This document shows positions 34,732-44,614 of a DNA stretch of 64,000 nt, piece by piece. The position numbers and the translations under genes are program-made. The notes under the pieces were generated by a model. That model was given only the letters and a program-made list of their open reading frames with translations, was not told the DNA's origin and searched no databases. Positions within the stretch are counted from its first letter, which is position 1, and the number at the start of each line of letters is the position of its first letter. Origin of the DNA: Corynebacterium sp. (GTDB taxonomy: Bacteria > Actinomycetota > Actinomycetes > Mycobacteriales > Mycobacteriaceae); contig NZ_JAUMTY010000004.1 of NCBI RefSeq assembly GCF_030530965.1, positions 1 to 64,000 of the forward strand, read 5' to 3'.

Positions 34732-35280
34732 GTGTCTAGTTCCCGTAAGAAGCGTTCGGTCAATCGTGGTATGCAGCGGAAGTCTGACCAGCGGCCGTCG
34801 TCAGGCCAGCCCCGCGAGGATGTGCAGCCAGCGCACGACCATCAGAACAATGCCCGAGAGGCAGAATTAACGCTCCCGTCGACCGTGAAGTGGGCGGGCT
34901 ACGTCGGCATAATTGAAGGTGCTGTGGGGCTGATTGCTGCGATCGTGATGGTCATTCAAACGGCCCGGGGACACGGCGATGGCGACGCGAAAGTTGAGGG
35001 AGTGCTGGCCAGCTGGGGTAGTGGCTACGGAACGGCATTATGGTTTGTCATCATCTTCGGCGCTGTTGCTGCAGCCGGATGGGCATTGACCCGCGGTAAG
35101 CGGTGGGGACGTGCTCCAGTGGCAATGCTGAATATGCTTCTGCTGCCGGTGGCTTGGTACATGTTCTCATCGTCCCGGCCGGAGCTGGGCATCCCGACGC
35201 TTCTTGTGTCCCTGGTCGGCCTCGGGCTGATCTTTAACCCCGCCGCGGTGTCCTGGGCGGCATCACGATACGGCCAATAG
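34732..35280 (+). CDS. Small integral membrane protein (Rv3217c-like position)
   Basis: 182 residues: a basic hydrophilic N-terminus of about 55 residues, then four hydrophobic helices (YVGIIEGAVGLIAAIVMVI, ALWFVIIFGAVAAAGWAL, AVAMLNMLLLPVAWYMF-type, LVSLVGLGLIFNPAAV). The frame is open back to 34399, but GTG 34732 is preferred because TACAGT (34720-34725) ends six bases before it, a leaderless start. Function unknown. Confidence 0.75.
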   Translation: MSSSRKKRSVNRGMQRKSDQRPSSGQPREDVQPAHDHQNNAREAELTLPSTVKWAGYVGIIEGAVGLIAAIVMVIQTARGHGDGDAKVEGVLASWGSGYGTALWFVIIFGAVAAAGWALTRGKRWGRAPVAMLNMLLLPVAWYMFSSSRPELGIPTLLVSLVGLGLIFNPAAVSWAASRYGQ

Positions 35281-35308
35281 ATCGCCACTAGCCTGCATTA
35301 ATCCGCGC

Positions 35309-36643
35309 CTAGGAACGATATCCCACCAGGTTATTTCCCTGCCGTTCCACGATGGTTTTGCCCGCAACGCGCAAGCTCACAGCGTCGGCAATGGCTGTGG
35401 AATCATCTCCACCGGTAGACACAGCATCACCCCGGGAAGCTCTCTCGACGGGGATCGTTTTACCCGCCTCGCCCTTCTTAGTATCGACAACGCTAATGCC
35501 TCCCTTAACGGGCACCAAGAGGTGATTATCGCCGACGACATCCCCAGTCCCCAGCGCATCGGCCACAACGAACTGGACGGAAAGGTCCTCGGGGTCGAAG
35601 GCATAAAGACGCTCCCCATCCCACCAGAACATGTTGTGTGGGCCGTCGTTAATGGCGGGCTCGAACGTGTTCTGAGGTTCACCCTTCTCAGCCGCGTCCG
35701 CATTTGCACGGGTGTGGGCGTCGATAAGAGGTGACGGTTTCACTCGCTGCGATGACGTCACGTGCCCCTTCTTGTCCACGACGTCAATGCGGGGTTCACT
35801 CGCAGCCACATACACGGCAACTTTGTTTTCGCTGATGGCAACGATCTGCGCGGTGTCGGCACCCAAGTTGTACGACTTAATCATCTCTGGTTTGCGGGAA
35901 TCGTCTGGCACGGCCTTCATGAGCCGAAGCATGGCATGGCCCTCGCTGTCTTTGTCGTCGGGACAATTTTCGACGACGGCGAGCAAGTCAGATCGGGTCA
36001 ACGCGGAACGGATCGTGCAGTGGGGGAAGGGCTGCATATCAGGCTCGGCTTGGTCCTCGACATCGCCGAATTCAACCGTGCGCACGAGATCGTTACGCCA
36101 CAATTCCATCCGGGTAGGGGTGACGACGCCGACGTTGTCGTTGGAGCGGACCATCGACACGGGGCTCGAGTTTGCCGACTCGCGGCTGTGTGAGTATTCG
36201 CCGGTCGCGTCGTCGAGAGAGCTGACTTCACCGCAGCCAGCAGGGCCCTTGAAGACGGGAATGAACTGGGAGAACGACGCCGTTACTCCGCACAGGTCCT
36301 GGTTTCGGGTGTATGACCACCGGGCCTCCCCTGTGGCGGGGTCCAGGCCTTCCACTTTTTTCTCTCCCGTCGCCAGAACCGTCGGGCCACTGACAACTGG
36401 GCCTTCGGGGGCAGGTCCGGAAATCTCGTGAGTCCACGTCTGGTGCAGATTTGCGGGGACACTCGTGAGCTGATCTTCAGCCTGGGGCGTGCCGTCCGCG
36501 GTGGAAAGGTGAGAATGGCGCGCCTCAGATGTCACCCACACGCCGAAAATCCACACGACCACAATGAGCGTGATAACAGCTACTGCAATCCGGTCAGTGC
36601 GCGTGGAACGTTCCGCAGGAACCCGGGGCCTGAATCTCTTCAT
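35309..36643 (-). CDS. Membrane-anchored PQQ-type beta-propeller protein (Rv3212-like)
   Basis: 444 residues. One N-terminal membrane span (AVAVITLIVVVWIFGVWV) after a basic MKRFRPRVPAERS, then an outer domain of beta-propeller blades (EGLDPATGEARWSYTR, YAFDPEDLSVQFVV). This is the pattern of PQQ-binding-like repeats without obvious enzymatic residues. ATG 36643 is chosen since AAGG lies upstream and the charged start fits; ATG-equivalent 36682 is possible. Probably a surface or scaffold protein; convergent with the gene before it. Confidence 0.75.
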   Translation of the reverse strand: MKRFRPRVPAERSTRTDRIAVAVITLIVVVWIFGVWVTSEARHSHLSTADGTPQAEDQLTSVPANLHQTWTHEISGPAPEGPVVSGPTVLATGEKKVEGLDPATGEARWSYTRNQDLCGVTASFSQFIPVFKGPAGCGEVSSLDDATGEYSHSRESANSSPVSMVRSNDNVGVVTPTRMELWRNDLVRTVEFGDVEDQAEPDMQPFPHCTIRSALTRSDLLAVVENCPDDKDSEGHAMLRLMKAVPDDSRKPEMIKSYNLGADTAQIVAISENKVAVYVAASEPRIDVVDKKGHVTSSQRVKPSPLIDAHTRANADAAEKGEPQNTFEPAINDGPHNMFWWDGERLYAFDPEDLSVQFVVADALGTGDVVGDNHLLVPVKGGISVVDTKKGEAGKTIPVERASRGDAVSTGGDDSTAIADAVSLRVAGKTIVERQGNNLVGYRS

Positions 36644-36728
36644 ACACTGTGACCTTACGTGTGTTGTCAGCGCCGCCCTCATTGGGCTTCACTGTTGCTT
36701 ACGGCGTTGGGATCCGACGCTGGGATCG

Positions 36729-38378
36729 TTACTTACGACGCTGGGACCGCGAGCGAGAATGCGAACGCGATCCGGACCGTGAACGGCGCGACCGCGACTC
36801 CGACCGTCGGTGGGGATCGCCTTGACGCCGGTCATCGCGACGCGGGCGCGAGGCCCTCTTCGCGCTCTTCCTCTGCGGGCTGAGCACCTTGGCGCCACCA
36901 TAGACCGGGCGGGATTCTCCGACACGTTCGTCCACGTCATCGGGGATATTTAGCGCCTCACGCAACTCAGGTGACGTCGAAAACCACTCATCGAGTTCGC
37001 CGATGTTGAGGTCGAGTTCGTCGTCAATGACTTTCCATTTGGTGACCTCATCCCAGCCGACGAGGGTCACCGCGGTGCCGGTGTGCCCGGCGCGGCCAGT
37101 TCTGCCGATGCGGTGCACGTAGGTCATCGCGTCGTCGGGCACTTGATAGTTAATGACGTGGGTGACGTCGTCTACGTCGATACCGCGGGCGGCAACATCC
37201 GTCGCAACGAGAACTTCGATCTTCTTGCTGCGGAAGGCGTCGAGGGACTTTTCCCGCGCGGGCTGCGCCATATCCCCATGGACCGCACCGACGAGGAAAC
37301 CGCGCTGGGCGAGGTCGTCGGCCACGTCGGCGGCGGAGCGCTTGGTGCGCGTGAAAATGATGGTTCGGCCGCGATTATGCGCCTGCAAAATGGCGGACAA
37401 GGTGGCCAGCTTGTTGAGCTTGTGATTCTTGAACGCCACTTGCTTCGTGGTGGCGTGCGTCGTCGAATCATCCGTACCCTCAGCGCGGATATGAACGGGT
37501 TTGTTCATAAACGTCCTGGCCAAGGCCATAATCGGGGCGGGCATCGTCGCCGAGAAGAGCATGGTTTGGCGCTTCTCAGGAACCTGCTGGAGGATTTTCT
37601 CGATATCGGGGAGGAACCCGAGGTCCAGCATTTCGTCGGCTTCGTCGAGCACCAGAACGGCGACGTGGGAGAGGTCGAGCTCACGGTTCTTGCACAAATC
37701 CAGCAGCCGGCCGGGAGTGCCGACGATGCAGTCGGTTCCCTCGCGGAGCTGCGCAATCTGCTTCTCAAAGGGATGGCCGCCGCAAATCGTCGTCACGCGT
37801 AGCGAACGATGCTCATCGTTGAAATTCGCCAGGTATTTCGCGGCCAAGGTGAGGTCATCAGAGACCTGGTAGGCCAGCTCGCGGGTGGGGGCGACGACTA
37901 ATGCCCGGGGCGTTCCGTCGAGCTCGGCGATGGCAGCGTCGTCAAAAATGCGGTCGAGCAGCGGCACCCCGTATGCCAGCGTCTTCCCCATGCCGGTTCG
38001 GGCTTGTCCGATGAGATCTTTACCGTCGAGGGCCAGCGGTAGAGTGAGCTCCTGGATGGCGAAGGTGTGCGTGATACCGTTTTCGGCCAGCGCGTCGACG
38101 ATTTCTGCTGCTACGCCGAGTTCCTCAAACGTCGGGGTTTCGGATTGTGCGGACTCGGCGGGCTGTGATGCCGTGTCGGAAGCGGTCGCATGATCGTTGG
38201 CAGGCGCGTTTGTGGAGGCAGTCGCGTCTTTGGGAGCGAAGGTGGCCTCGGGAGTGGTATTGTTCGTCCCCTGATTAGGCGATGCCGTCTGAGGCGCTGC
38301 CGAGCGTGATGAACGCCGGACAGCTCTCCGCCGTCGCGATGATGTACGTGCTTGCTGCGAACGCCGCTTGTCCGTCAT
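36729..38378 (-). CDS. DEAD-box RNA helicase with Arg/Ser-rich tail
   Basis: 550 residues. Motif I ARTGMGKT, Ia PTRELAYQ, II VLDEADEML, III SATMPA, V VATDVAARGID, VI YVHRIGRTGRAG. A Q-motif precedes (FEELGVAAEIVDAL...IQELTLPLAL). N-terminal 90 residues are low complexity. The last 40 residues are an Arg/Ser tail (RSRRSRSGSRSHSRSRSQRR), like eukaryotic SR domains, probably for RNA binding. Start at ATG 38378, with TAGGAT seven bases upstream (leaderless). Likely acts in RNA decay or ribosome assembly; equivalent to Rv3211. Confidence 0.92.
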   Translation of the reverse strand: MTDKRRSQQARTSSRRRRAVRRSSRSAAPQTASPNQGTNNTTPEATFAPKDATASTNAPANDHATASDTASQPAESAQSETPTFEELGVAAEIVDALAENGITHTFAIQELTLPLALDGKDLIGQARTGMGKTLAYGVPLLDRIFDDAAIAELDGTPRALVVAPTRELAYQVSDDLTLAAKYLANFNDEHRSLRVTTICGGHPFEKQIAQLREGTDCIVGTPGRLLDLCKNRELDLSHVAVLVLDEADEMLDLGFLPDIEKILQQVPEKRQTMLFSATMPAPIMALARTFMNKPVHIRAEGTDDSTTHATTKQVAFKNHKLNKLATLSAILQAHNRGRTIIFTRTKRSAADVADDLAQRGFLVGAVHGDMAQPAREKSLDAFRSKKIEVLVATDVAARGIDVDDVTHVINYQVPDDAMTYVHRIGRTGRAGHTGTAVTLVGWDEVTKWKVIDDELDLNIGELDEWFSTSPELREALNIPDDVDERVGESRPVYGGAKVLSPQRKSAKRASRPRRDDRRQGDPHRRSESRSRRSRSGSRSHSRSRSQRRK

Positions 38379-38537
38379 GGTGGTTATCCTATCGTGGTGC
38401 CTACAATGGCCGGTGCTGGGCTGGTGAGGCGTGTTCGCATCTGCCGAAAAATAGCCGTTATGGTGCCGCCATGTAGCCATCATGGTGAGGCCATAGGCGG
38501 CATAGAGACAACCCGACGTTGATGATAAGGATTGATG

Positions 38538-38768
38538 ATGGAAATCAAGATTGGTTTTACAGATAACCCCCGTGAGCTGGTCATTAATGCCAAGGGGAAG
38601 AAAGAAGAAATCACCACCAAAATTAACGACGCCTTGTCCAAGCCGATCGATGCCAGCGCTGTGCTAAGCATCGACGATGCCAAAGGGCACACCCATTTGA
38701 TCCGCCGTGCCGCCATTGCCTACGTAGAGATCGGCTCTGAGTCGGCTCGCCCCGTCGGCTTCGCGTAA
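38538..38768 (+). CDS. DUF3107 family protein
   Basis: 76 residues, beginning MEIKIGFTDNPRELVI; contains AYVEIGSESARPVGFA at the end, the conserved family signature. ATG 38538 has AAGGA seven bases upstream; ATG 38535 and TTG 38532 lie just before it. Small conserved actinobacterial protein (Rv3208A position), function unknown. Confidence 0.88.
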   Translation: MEIKIGFTDNPRELVINAKGKKEEITTKINDALSKPIDASAVLSIDDAKGHTHLIRRAAIAYVEIGSESARPVGFA

Positions 38769-38890
38769 AACACGCGCCAGCTGCTTTAGCAATCGTGTTT
38801 TAGTATTCGTGTTTTAATACCACCCGTTTAGTATCCGCCTGCTGCCTTCGCCTTTCCGTCTACGAGGTTTCCCCAAAGAGTCATTATCGA

Positions 38891-39937
38891 ATGAGCCACA
38901 ACAACGACGTGAACCGTGACCGCGCCAATGCCGGCCACGCCAATAACTCTGCTATCGACCCCGACGGTCCTGCGCCGATGACACGTACCCCGTTGAAGAA
39001 AAAACTTCGGCCGGGCGCGGCCACCCCTGCGGAATCCACGCCAGTGGTGCTGGCCCGTCGATGGGGTTGGGGCGCGTTGGTTATCCCCGTCGTCGCGGTA
39101 CTTGTCCTGTGGTTGGTTGTTGCCGCGACGACAGGAGTAGGGAATCCGTTTCGGGCGTCGACAGTGCAAGATTCCCCTTTTAGCCAGGGCGATGGTGATG
39201 GGGCACAAGGCGATGGGCCGCACGGCTTGGGTGACAATCCGGTTCCGTCGTCGCCGGAGTTGGAAAAAGGCCTGCAGAAGGATTTGCCCAAGGGTGGTCC
39301 GTACACCGAGGCTGGTGAGGGGACGTATCGCGCGATCGGTAGACCTGGGATGAAGGTTGGCGAGGGGAAAACCAAGCGTGTGAAATTTGTTATTGAGGCT
39401 GAAAATGGGCTCGATACGAATAGCTACGGTGGGGACGATGCGGTCTCGACGATGATTGATAGCACTCTTTCTGATCCGCGGAGCTGGACACACGATAAGA
39501 ACATCGCGTTTGAGCACATCGATATCGATGACCCCACCCAGACTCCTGATTTGCGTATCCAGATTTCCAGTCCGGAAACCGCCCGTCAGGCCTGCGGGGA
39601 CAGCATCAAAATAGAAACCAGCTGTTTTACTGCCGCTGGTAATCGTGTTGTTCTCAATGAGGCCCGGTGGGTTCGTGGCTCGGGGGCCTTCAATGGTGAT
39701 CTGGGGTCGTATCGCGAGTACATGATTAACCACGAGGTCGGGCACGGAATTGGCTACGCTCACCACAAAGCATGTGAAGACGATGGCGGATTAGCGCCTA
39801 TCATGATGCAGCAGACACTGGGGTTGGCCAATAACCCATTGCATAAGCTGGATAAAGAATCCGCCCAGGTGTACCCCGAGGACAATAAAGTCTGTAAATA
39901 CAACGCATGGCCGTACCCGCAAGCGTCGAAATCGTAG
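38891..39937 (+). CDS. DUF3152 membrane-anchored metzincin-like protein
   Basis: 348 residues: cytoplasmic N-terminus of about 60 residues, one membrane span (GALVIPVVAVLVLWLVVAAT), Gly/Asp-rich linker, then an outer domain ending in NHEVGHGIGYAHHKA and APIMMQQT. HEVGHGIGYAHH is a complete HExxHxxGxxH zinc motif, and the following Met turn (PIMMQQ) fits metzincin proteases. Cysteines before and after could form disulfides. Known as Rv3207c in M. tuberculosis. A surface metalloprotease is likely; the target is unknown. Confidence 0.85.
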   Translation: MSHNNDVNRDRANAGHANNSAIDPDGPAPMTRTPLKKKLRPGAATPAESTPVVLARRWGWGALVIPVVAVLVLWLVVAATTGVGNPFRASTVQDSPFSQGDGDGAQGDGPHGLGDNPVPSSPELEKGLQKDLPKGGPYTEAGEGTYRAIGRPGMKVGEGKTKRVKFVIEAENGLDTNSYGGDDAVSTMIDSTLSDPRSWTHDKNIAFEHIDIDDPTQTPDLRIQISSPETARQACGDSIKIETSCFTAAGNRVVLNEARWVRGSGAFNGDLGSYREYMINHEVGHGIGYAHHKACEDDGGLAPIMMQQTLGLANNPLHKLDKESAQVYPEDNKVCKYNAWPYPQASKS

Positions 39938-39973
39938 TGCGTAAGGGACAGAGCGTACTTAAGGATGGAACCC

Positions 39974-40909
39974 ATGACTTCAGCGGAGCCGACACCACTT
40001 CATGACATGGCCCCACCGTCGGACCCCATCCTGATGGGCTTCCGGGCGGATCGCGGAACCCCCGAACTCCTGGGGCGCGAATGGGGGTACGGGTGGAAAG
40101 TCCAATCCGCCGTTCTTCGGCGCGCGCATCATGCCGATACGGCAATTTGGTCGGCGAAAATGCGGCACAAGTTGAAGCCATCGGGGATCGGTGTTGTTCG
40201 ACCACTGAGCTCGTCTGATGGGCGCTACATTCTCGGAGGGTGGCACGCGGACACATGGGTACAGGGGCATCCCGCTCCTCGGTTTGATGAAATCGCCGCC
40301 GCATCGCTCCTTCTGTCGGAATCGATCGACCAGGCAATGGGGGTAGGCGGAAACGACCGTTTCAGCGAGAACCCACTTCCGCAAATTGACCTCGACGAAC
40401 GGCCGTGGACGACGCAACACCTCTTCGCCGCAGCTGATCAGGCGGCGTTCTCCGAGGACCCATCGCAGGTGATCGCGCCGGGTCTCGACGTCTCCGCAGT
40501 GGCGAGTTCCACCGTTGCTCAAGCATTGGAGTTGGCGTCCTCGGTGGCGGCATTGCGCGACGAGGTGCGGGCCCCTAACCGTGTGGTGTCCTCGGACATG
40601 GTCGGGACGACGGTGTTCGATGGGTCCTCTCCGGCCGTCGTGACCGAGATTCCGCCTGTGTTCCATCCGCATGCATGGCCCGTCGCGTTGACCGTCGTCG
40701 ATGGCATGGCCTGGGGAAATGCCGACGACGGTTTGGCGTCGCGGTGGTCACATCTGCCGGACTTCGACGAAATGATGGTTCGCGCGGTGCTCTATCGATT
40801 GTTCGTCCACGCCTTGCATCCCGATGCTAAGGAGAGCTCACTCGTGGGGCTGGGGCGCATGGTTGAGGTCGTCCGTGCGCGTCGCGGTTCTGGGGCGCGT
40901 ACGTCGTAG
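39974..40909 (+). CDS. TIGR02569 family protein
   Basis: About 311 residues, weakly kinase-like (phosphotransferase fold): LLGREWGYGWKVQSAVLRR, VVRPLSSSDGRYILGGWHADTWVQG, WGNADDGLASRWSHLPDFDEMMVRA. This is the pattern of the actinobacterial TIGR02569 family (Rv3205c). AAGGA lies nine bases before ATG 39974, preferred over ATG 39965. It precedes the adnAB genes as in relatives; the moeB gene usually found here is absent. Function unknown. Confidence 0.8.
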   Translation: MTSAEPTPLHDMAPPSDPILMGFRADRGTPELLGREWGYGWKVQSAVLRRAHHADTAIWSAKMRHKLKPSGIGVVRPLSSSDGRYILGGWHADTWVQGHPAPRFDEIAAASLLLSESIDQAMGVGGNDRFSENPLPQIDLDERPWTTQHLFAAADQAAFSEDPSQVIAPGLDVSAVASSTVAQALELASSVAALRDEVRAPNRVVSSDMVGTTVFDGSSPAVVTEIPPVFHPHAWPVALTVVDGMAWGNADDGLASRWSHLPDFDEMMVRAVLYRLFVHALHPDAKESSLVGLGRMVEVVRARRGSGARTS

Positions 40910-40992
40910 GGCAGTGGTTGCGTCGAGCGTTTCTAGGTGACGTGAACAAAAAATGATCTAGCGTGTCCTAACCAAGTGCAATAATCAGCACC

Positions 40993-43900
40993 ATGTTGAC
41001 ATCGACGCCTACACGGAGTCCGCTCCACATCCACCCGACTAAAGAAACTGCCGCTCACACTGAATTCCAGTGGCAGGGGACAGCATCGGACGTTATCAAC
41101 TCAGCAGGCTCTTCATCAGGGACTTTTGTGGTAAAAGGCGGACCCGGTGCCGGGCGTTCGTCGTTTTTACGGGATGCTGCCCGGGCAGAGATTATGGCCG
41201 GCACAAATCCGGATTCGATCTTATTTCTCACTGCGTCGAAAGAGGCTGCTGTACGGACTAATCGGTGGCTTTTAAGTGCAATCGAACAAGGATTCGATAA
41301 TGATACTGCGATAGAGAGAGTGTTTTCCGGATCGATCGCCCGGTCGGTGCACTCGTTTGCTTTTGCTATATTACGCCATCAAGCGGCGCATACACCGGGA
41401 CTGCTTGCTCCGCGCTTGTTAACAGGTGCAGAGCATGACTCTCTGGTTCGTGACATGCTCCGTGAGCACAGCGAAAGAGGGGCGGATATATGGCCAGAGC
41501 GGTTGCGACCTGCTCTGACAACTCTTGGTTTTGCCCGTCAGCTCCGGGACTTTTTGCTGCGTGTGGCTGAGCGGGGGTGTACATCGAAGGAACTTCGGCA
41601 GTATGGCCAGGATTGCTCTCGTGATGAATGGAGTGCTGCCGCTGACTTTTACGATGAGTATCGGGCCACGGCTCGCCTCATGGGGTCGAATGCTCTTAAC
41701 GCGTCAGAGCTTGTCCGCGCCGCAGTTGATGCCCTTGATAATGATGAAGAATTAGCAGAGTCGTTAAGCTTCGATGTCATTCTTATCGACGATTCCCAGT
41801 TCTTCGATCCCCTGTCGTCAGAGTTGGTGGAACGCTTCCGATCTCGTGCGCGGCTAACGCTAGTTGCTAGCGAGCAATCAGAATCAGTGTTTCGATTCCG
41901 TGGTGGCAGCACGACGTACGCGGACAAACTGGCGAAAACAGAAAATACTATCGATTTGCCGGGGAGCAAACGACTGGCTCCTCCAGTAGCCGAACTGGCT
42001 GCCCGCGTAGCCGACGCGACCCGCCATCCCGAAAGCTTAAGGTGGGCGAAAGAAATCCGTCATCAGGACGCCGAGTGGTTATCCCACCATAGTGCCGAGC
42101 CTGGTGACGCCCATGTGCGGGTTCTCGTTTCACCATCGGCCGAGGTTGCTGCGGTGGTGGATCGCGTTCGGCGCGCCCATATCGTCGATAAGATTCCGTG
42201 GAAAGACATTGCCGTTATTGTTCGTTCGAAGGGGCAAGCTGCACCGATGAGGCGGGGTCTGTTGGCGGCGGGGGTGCCAGTAGCTGATGATCCCACGGAG
42301 ATTGTCTTGTCTGAGCAACCGATGGTTCGGGCAATTCTTCAAGCTGTCAGGTGCGCGGTTGGTGAAGACCTTACAAACGACGAGCTTGAACGAATGGTCC
42401 TCAGCCCGATCGGTGGCGGAGACCCCATTACCTTCCGCCGTATTTTGCGTGGTCTTCGGCGTGGGTTCATGAAAGTTGAGTTTGGTAATCCCGTAAGAGC
42501 GGCTGAACTGACGGCCATGATTACGACCGACGATGAAGATTACGCCCGCTCGGTTTTTCGCGCGATTGATGCCCTGCGGTTCATTCTCTTAGGTGGTGAG
42601 CTTATTGATCTCACAGAGAACCTCACTGCCCGGGAAAAAGATCTGATCATGCGGGTGCGCAGTGTCATTCAAGCTGGTCAGAAAGCTTTCCACGACGGTG
42701 AGAGTGTTGAGGCAATCTTATGGGCGGTATGGGATGCAGCTGATTTGTCGGAAGCGTTGGCTAATCAATCGCTACGGGGCGGTGCTGTGGGATCGATGGC
42801 CGACCAGCATTTGGACGCTGTCATGTCTTTATTTGACGCCGCTGGGGATTATGTCGAACGTCATCCACACAGCACGATAACCTCATTTGTTCGATTTATC
42901 GTGGAACAAGAATTACCGACGGGGGCCCGTGATAGACGGGGACCTGTTCGAGAAGCGGTCGACGTGTCTCCGGCCCACGCCACCGTAGGAAAAGAGTGGG
43001 ATACCGTCGTCGTTGCTGGTTTACAGGAAGATGTATGGCCGTCGCTGTCCGAGACGGGAACTATTTTTCGACAAGAAGAATTTGTTGATTTCCTAGATCG
43101 TGGTGTTGAACCAGGGCGTCCCGAGAATAGGCGTGGCCGCTATGACGATCGTTTGGCTGAAGAGCGCCGCCTATTCTTGGTAGCAGTGACACGCGCACGT
43201 CGATCCTTGTTGGTCACAGCTGTAGGACCTCATGTTTCGGATGATGGAACAGTTGATAGCGATGCAGATACCCGCTCTCGTTTCTTGGAGGAGATTTCTG
43301 GCGGTCATGGTTTAGTGAGTTCGGACGTTGAGAACGATACTGAGTCCTCAGATAGTGCTGACTTACGAACTCTTAAAAGCGCTGGTGGAGCGCACACTCA
43401 GTCTCCGCTGTCAACGCTCCCAGAATGCGAATTTCCACGAGTTTTATCACCGGATTCCCTCATTGCTGAGCTTAGGCGCGTAGTTGAGTCCGAGGACGCA
43501 CCTAGCCATGAGCGGCACCACGCTGCACGGCAACTAGCCCGTCTGGCTTTAGCTGCAGGTGACGCTCCTTCCCGGGAATCCGTGATCACCGCGGCTAACC
43601 CTGATCATTGGTGGGGTGTTCAGGAGTTATCGACAACTGAGAGTCTGCATGACCCTGAGACTGCGTACTTTATTAGTCCATCTCAGGTGGAAAGGTACCT
43701 CGAATGCCCGCTTGAGGCTTTTCTACAGAGCGTCGAAACCTCAGGTCGTGATACTAGTGCAACCCTGCTAGGCACATTAACCCACATGGCAGCTGAGGCT
43801 ATGGAGCGCGGGGTTGATGAGGGGGACGTTCGCGATGTCTTTTTAGCGACAGTACCTCGTCTTTTAGGGGCTCTTACGTGGAAAAAGGGCGATCAAATTG

Positions 43901-44520
43901 ATAAGTGGACGGACATGTTCGACCGTCTGGTGGAAAAGCTACATCTTCGATATGCGGCTGTAACCGGTCACGCAGAGGTTGAACAAGTAATTGAGTCCCT
44001 CATCGGCCAGACAAACTCAGGCGACGATGTCTATGTCAGAGGGAAGATTGATCGTCTCGAAATCAGTGACGATGGAAAGTACTACATCATCGATTTCAAA
44101 ACAGGTAATCAGGTAGCGAGCGATATACCTGAGAATCCACAACTCAAGACTTATCAGACCGCGGTGGCCAAATCGGTAGATCAGCAGAATACCAGCTCCA
44201 GCTCTGTGTCCTCTCCGCCTTCGTCTCATATGCCGGAGAAAAGCTCAGCGGACAATTGTTTGGCAGGCGCTGAACTTATTTATCCGCATAAAAAACCGCG
44301 GAAGCCTACTGTCCAGGACCCGTTGACTAACGACGACGTTAACGCTTGGGCAAGGCAGCTCGTTGATCTTGCACTTGTTATGGCGGGCCCGTACTTCGCT
44401 GGCAGTGCTGATTCTCAACCCGATCAGAGCTCTCGCTCTCGTTCTCTGAGCCGTGTGCTAGTCGGAAAATCCGCGTTGGCTCCGAGTTTCACCCCGTCGA
44501 ATATCGAAGACGCGGATTAG
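40993..44520 (+). CDS. adnA: AdnA, helicase-nuclease subunit for DNA break resection
   Basis: 1175 residues. UvrD-type motor plus C-terminal RecB-type nuclease. The P-loop reads GGPGAGRSS, with Arg where a Lys is normal; motif II is LIDDSQFF, and motif VI VAVTRARRSLLV. The nuclease domain carries LGTLTHMAAEAME, GKIDRLEISDDG and IIDFKTGNQ. AdnA pairs with AdnB, downstream, to form the mycobacterial-type end-resection machine. The DNA looks lower in GC than neighbours. ATG 40993 has AATAAT eight bases upstream, possibly leaderless. Confidence 0.9.
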   Translation: MLTSTPTRSPLHIHPTKETAAHTEFQWQGTASDVINSAGSSSGTFVVKGGPGAGRSSFLRDAARAEIMAGTNPDSILFLTASKEAAVRTNRWLLSAIEQGFDNDTAIERVFSGSIARSVHSFAFAILRHQAAHTPGLLAPRLLTGAEHDSLVRDMLREHSERGADIWPERLRPALTTLGFARQLRDFLLRVAERGCTSKELRQYGQDCSRDEWSAAADFYDEYRATARLMGSNALNASELVRAAVDALDNDEELAESLSFDVILIDDSQFFDPLSSELVERFRSRARLTLVASEQSESVFRFRGGSTTYADKLAKTENTIDLPGSKRLAPPVAELAARVADATRHPESLRWAKEIRHQDAEWLSHHSAEPGDAHVRVLVSPSAEVAAVVDRVRRAHIVDKIPWKDIAVIVRSKGQAAPMRRGLLAAGVPVADDPTEIVLSEQPMVRAILQAVRCAVGEDLTNDELERMVLSPIGGGDPITFRRILRGLRRGFMKVEFGNPVRAAELTAMITTDDEDYARSVFRAIDALRFILLGGELIDLTENLTAREKDLIMRVRSVIQAGQKAFHDGESVEAILWAVWDAADLSEALANQSLRGGAVGSMADQHLDAVMSLFDAAGDYVERHPHSTITSFVRFIVEQELPTGARDRRGPVREAVDVSPAHATVGKEWDTVVVAGLQEDVWPSLSETGTIFRQEEFVDFLDRGVEPGRPENRRGRYDDRLAEERRLFLVAVTRARRSLLVTAVGPHVSDDGTVDSDADTRSRFLEEISGGHGLVSSDVENDTESSDSADLRTLKSAGGAHTQSPLSTLPECEFPRVLSPDSLIAELRRVVESEDAPSHERHHAARQLARLALAAGDAPSRESVITAANPDHWWGVQELSTTESLHDPETAYFISPSQVERYLECPLEAFLQSVETSGRDTSATLLGTLTHMAAEAMERGVDEGDVRDVFLATVPRLLGALTWKKGDQIDKWTDMFDRLVEKLHLRYAAVTGHAEVEQVIESLIGQTNSGDDVYVRGKIDRLEISDDGKYYIIDFKTGNQVASDIPENPQLKTYQTAVAKSVDQQNTSSSSVSSPPSSHMPEKSSADNCLAGAELIYPHKKPRKPTVQDPLTNDDVNAWARQLVDLALVMAGPYFAGSADSQPDQSSRSRSLSRVLVGKSALAPSFTPSNIEDAD

Positions 44521-44614
44521 CTCTATTTCGAGGTCTACGTCTTCGATGGTTAGCACTATTTTCCATCAAACATACTTGTGAACACCGTTGTTAAAAAGAT
44601 TGGACGATATCACC

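Noticed and set aside
38828..39766. Minus-strand open frame of over 300 codons opposite the DUF3152 gene
   Set aside because: No family resemblance, and the plus-strand frame carries a membrane span and zinc motif.
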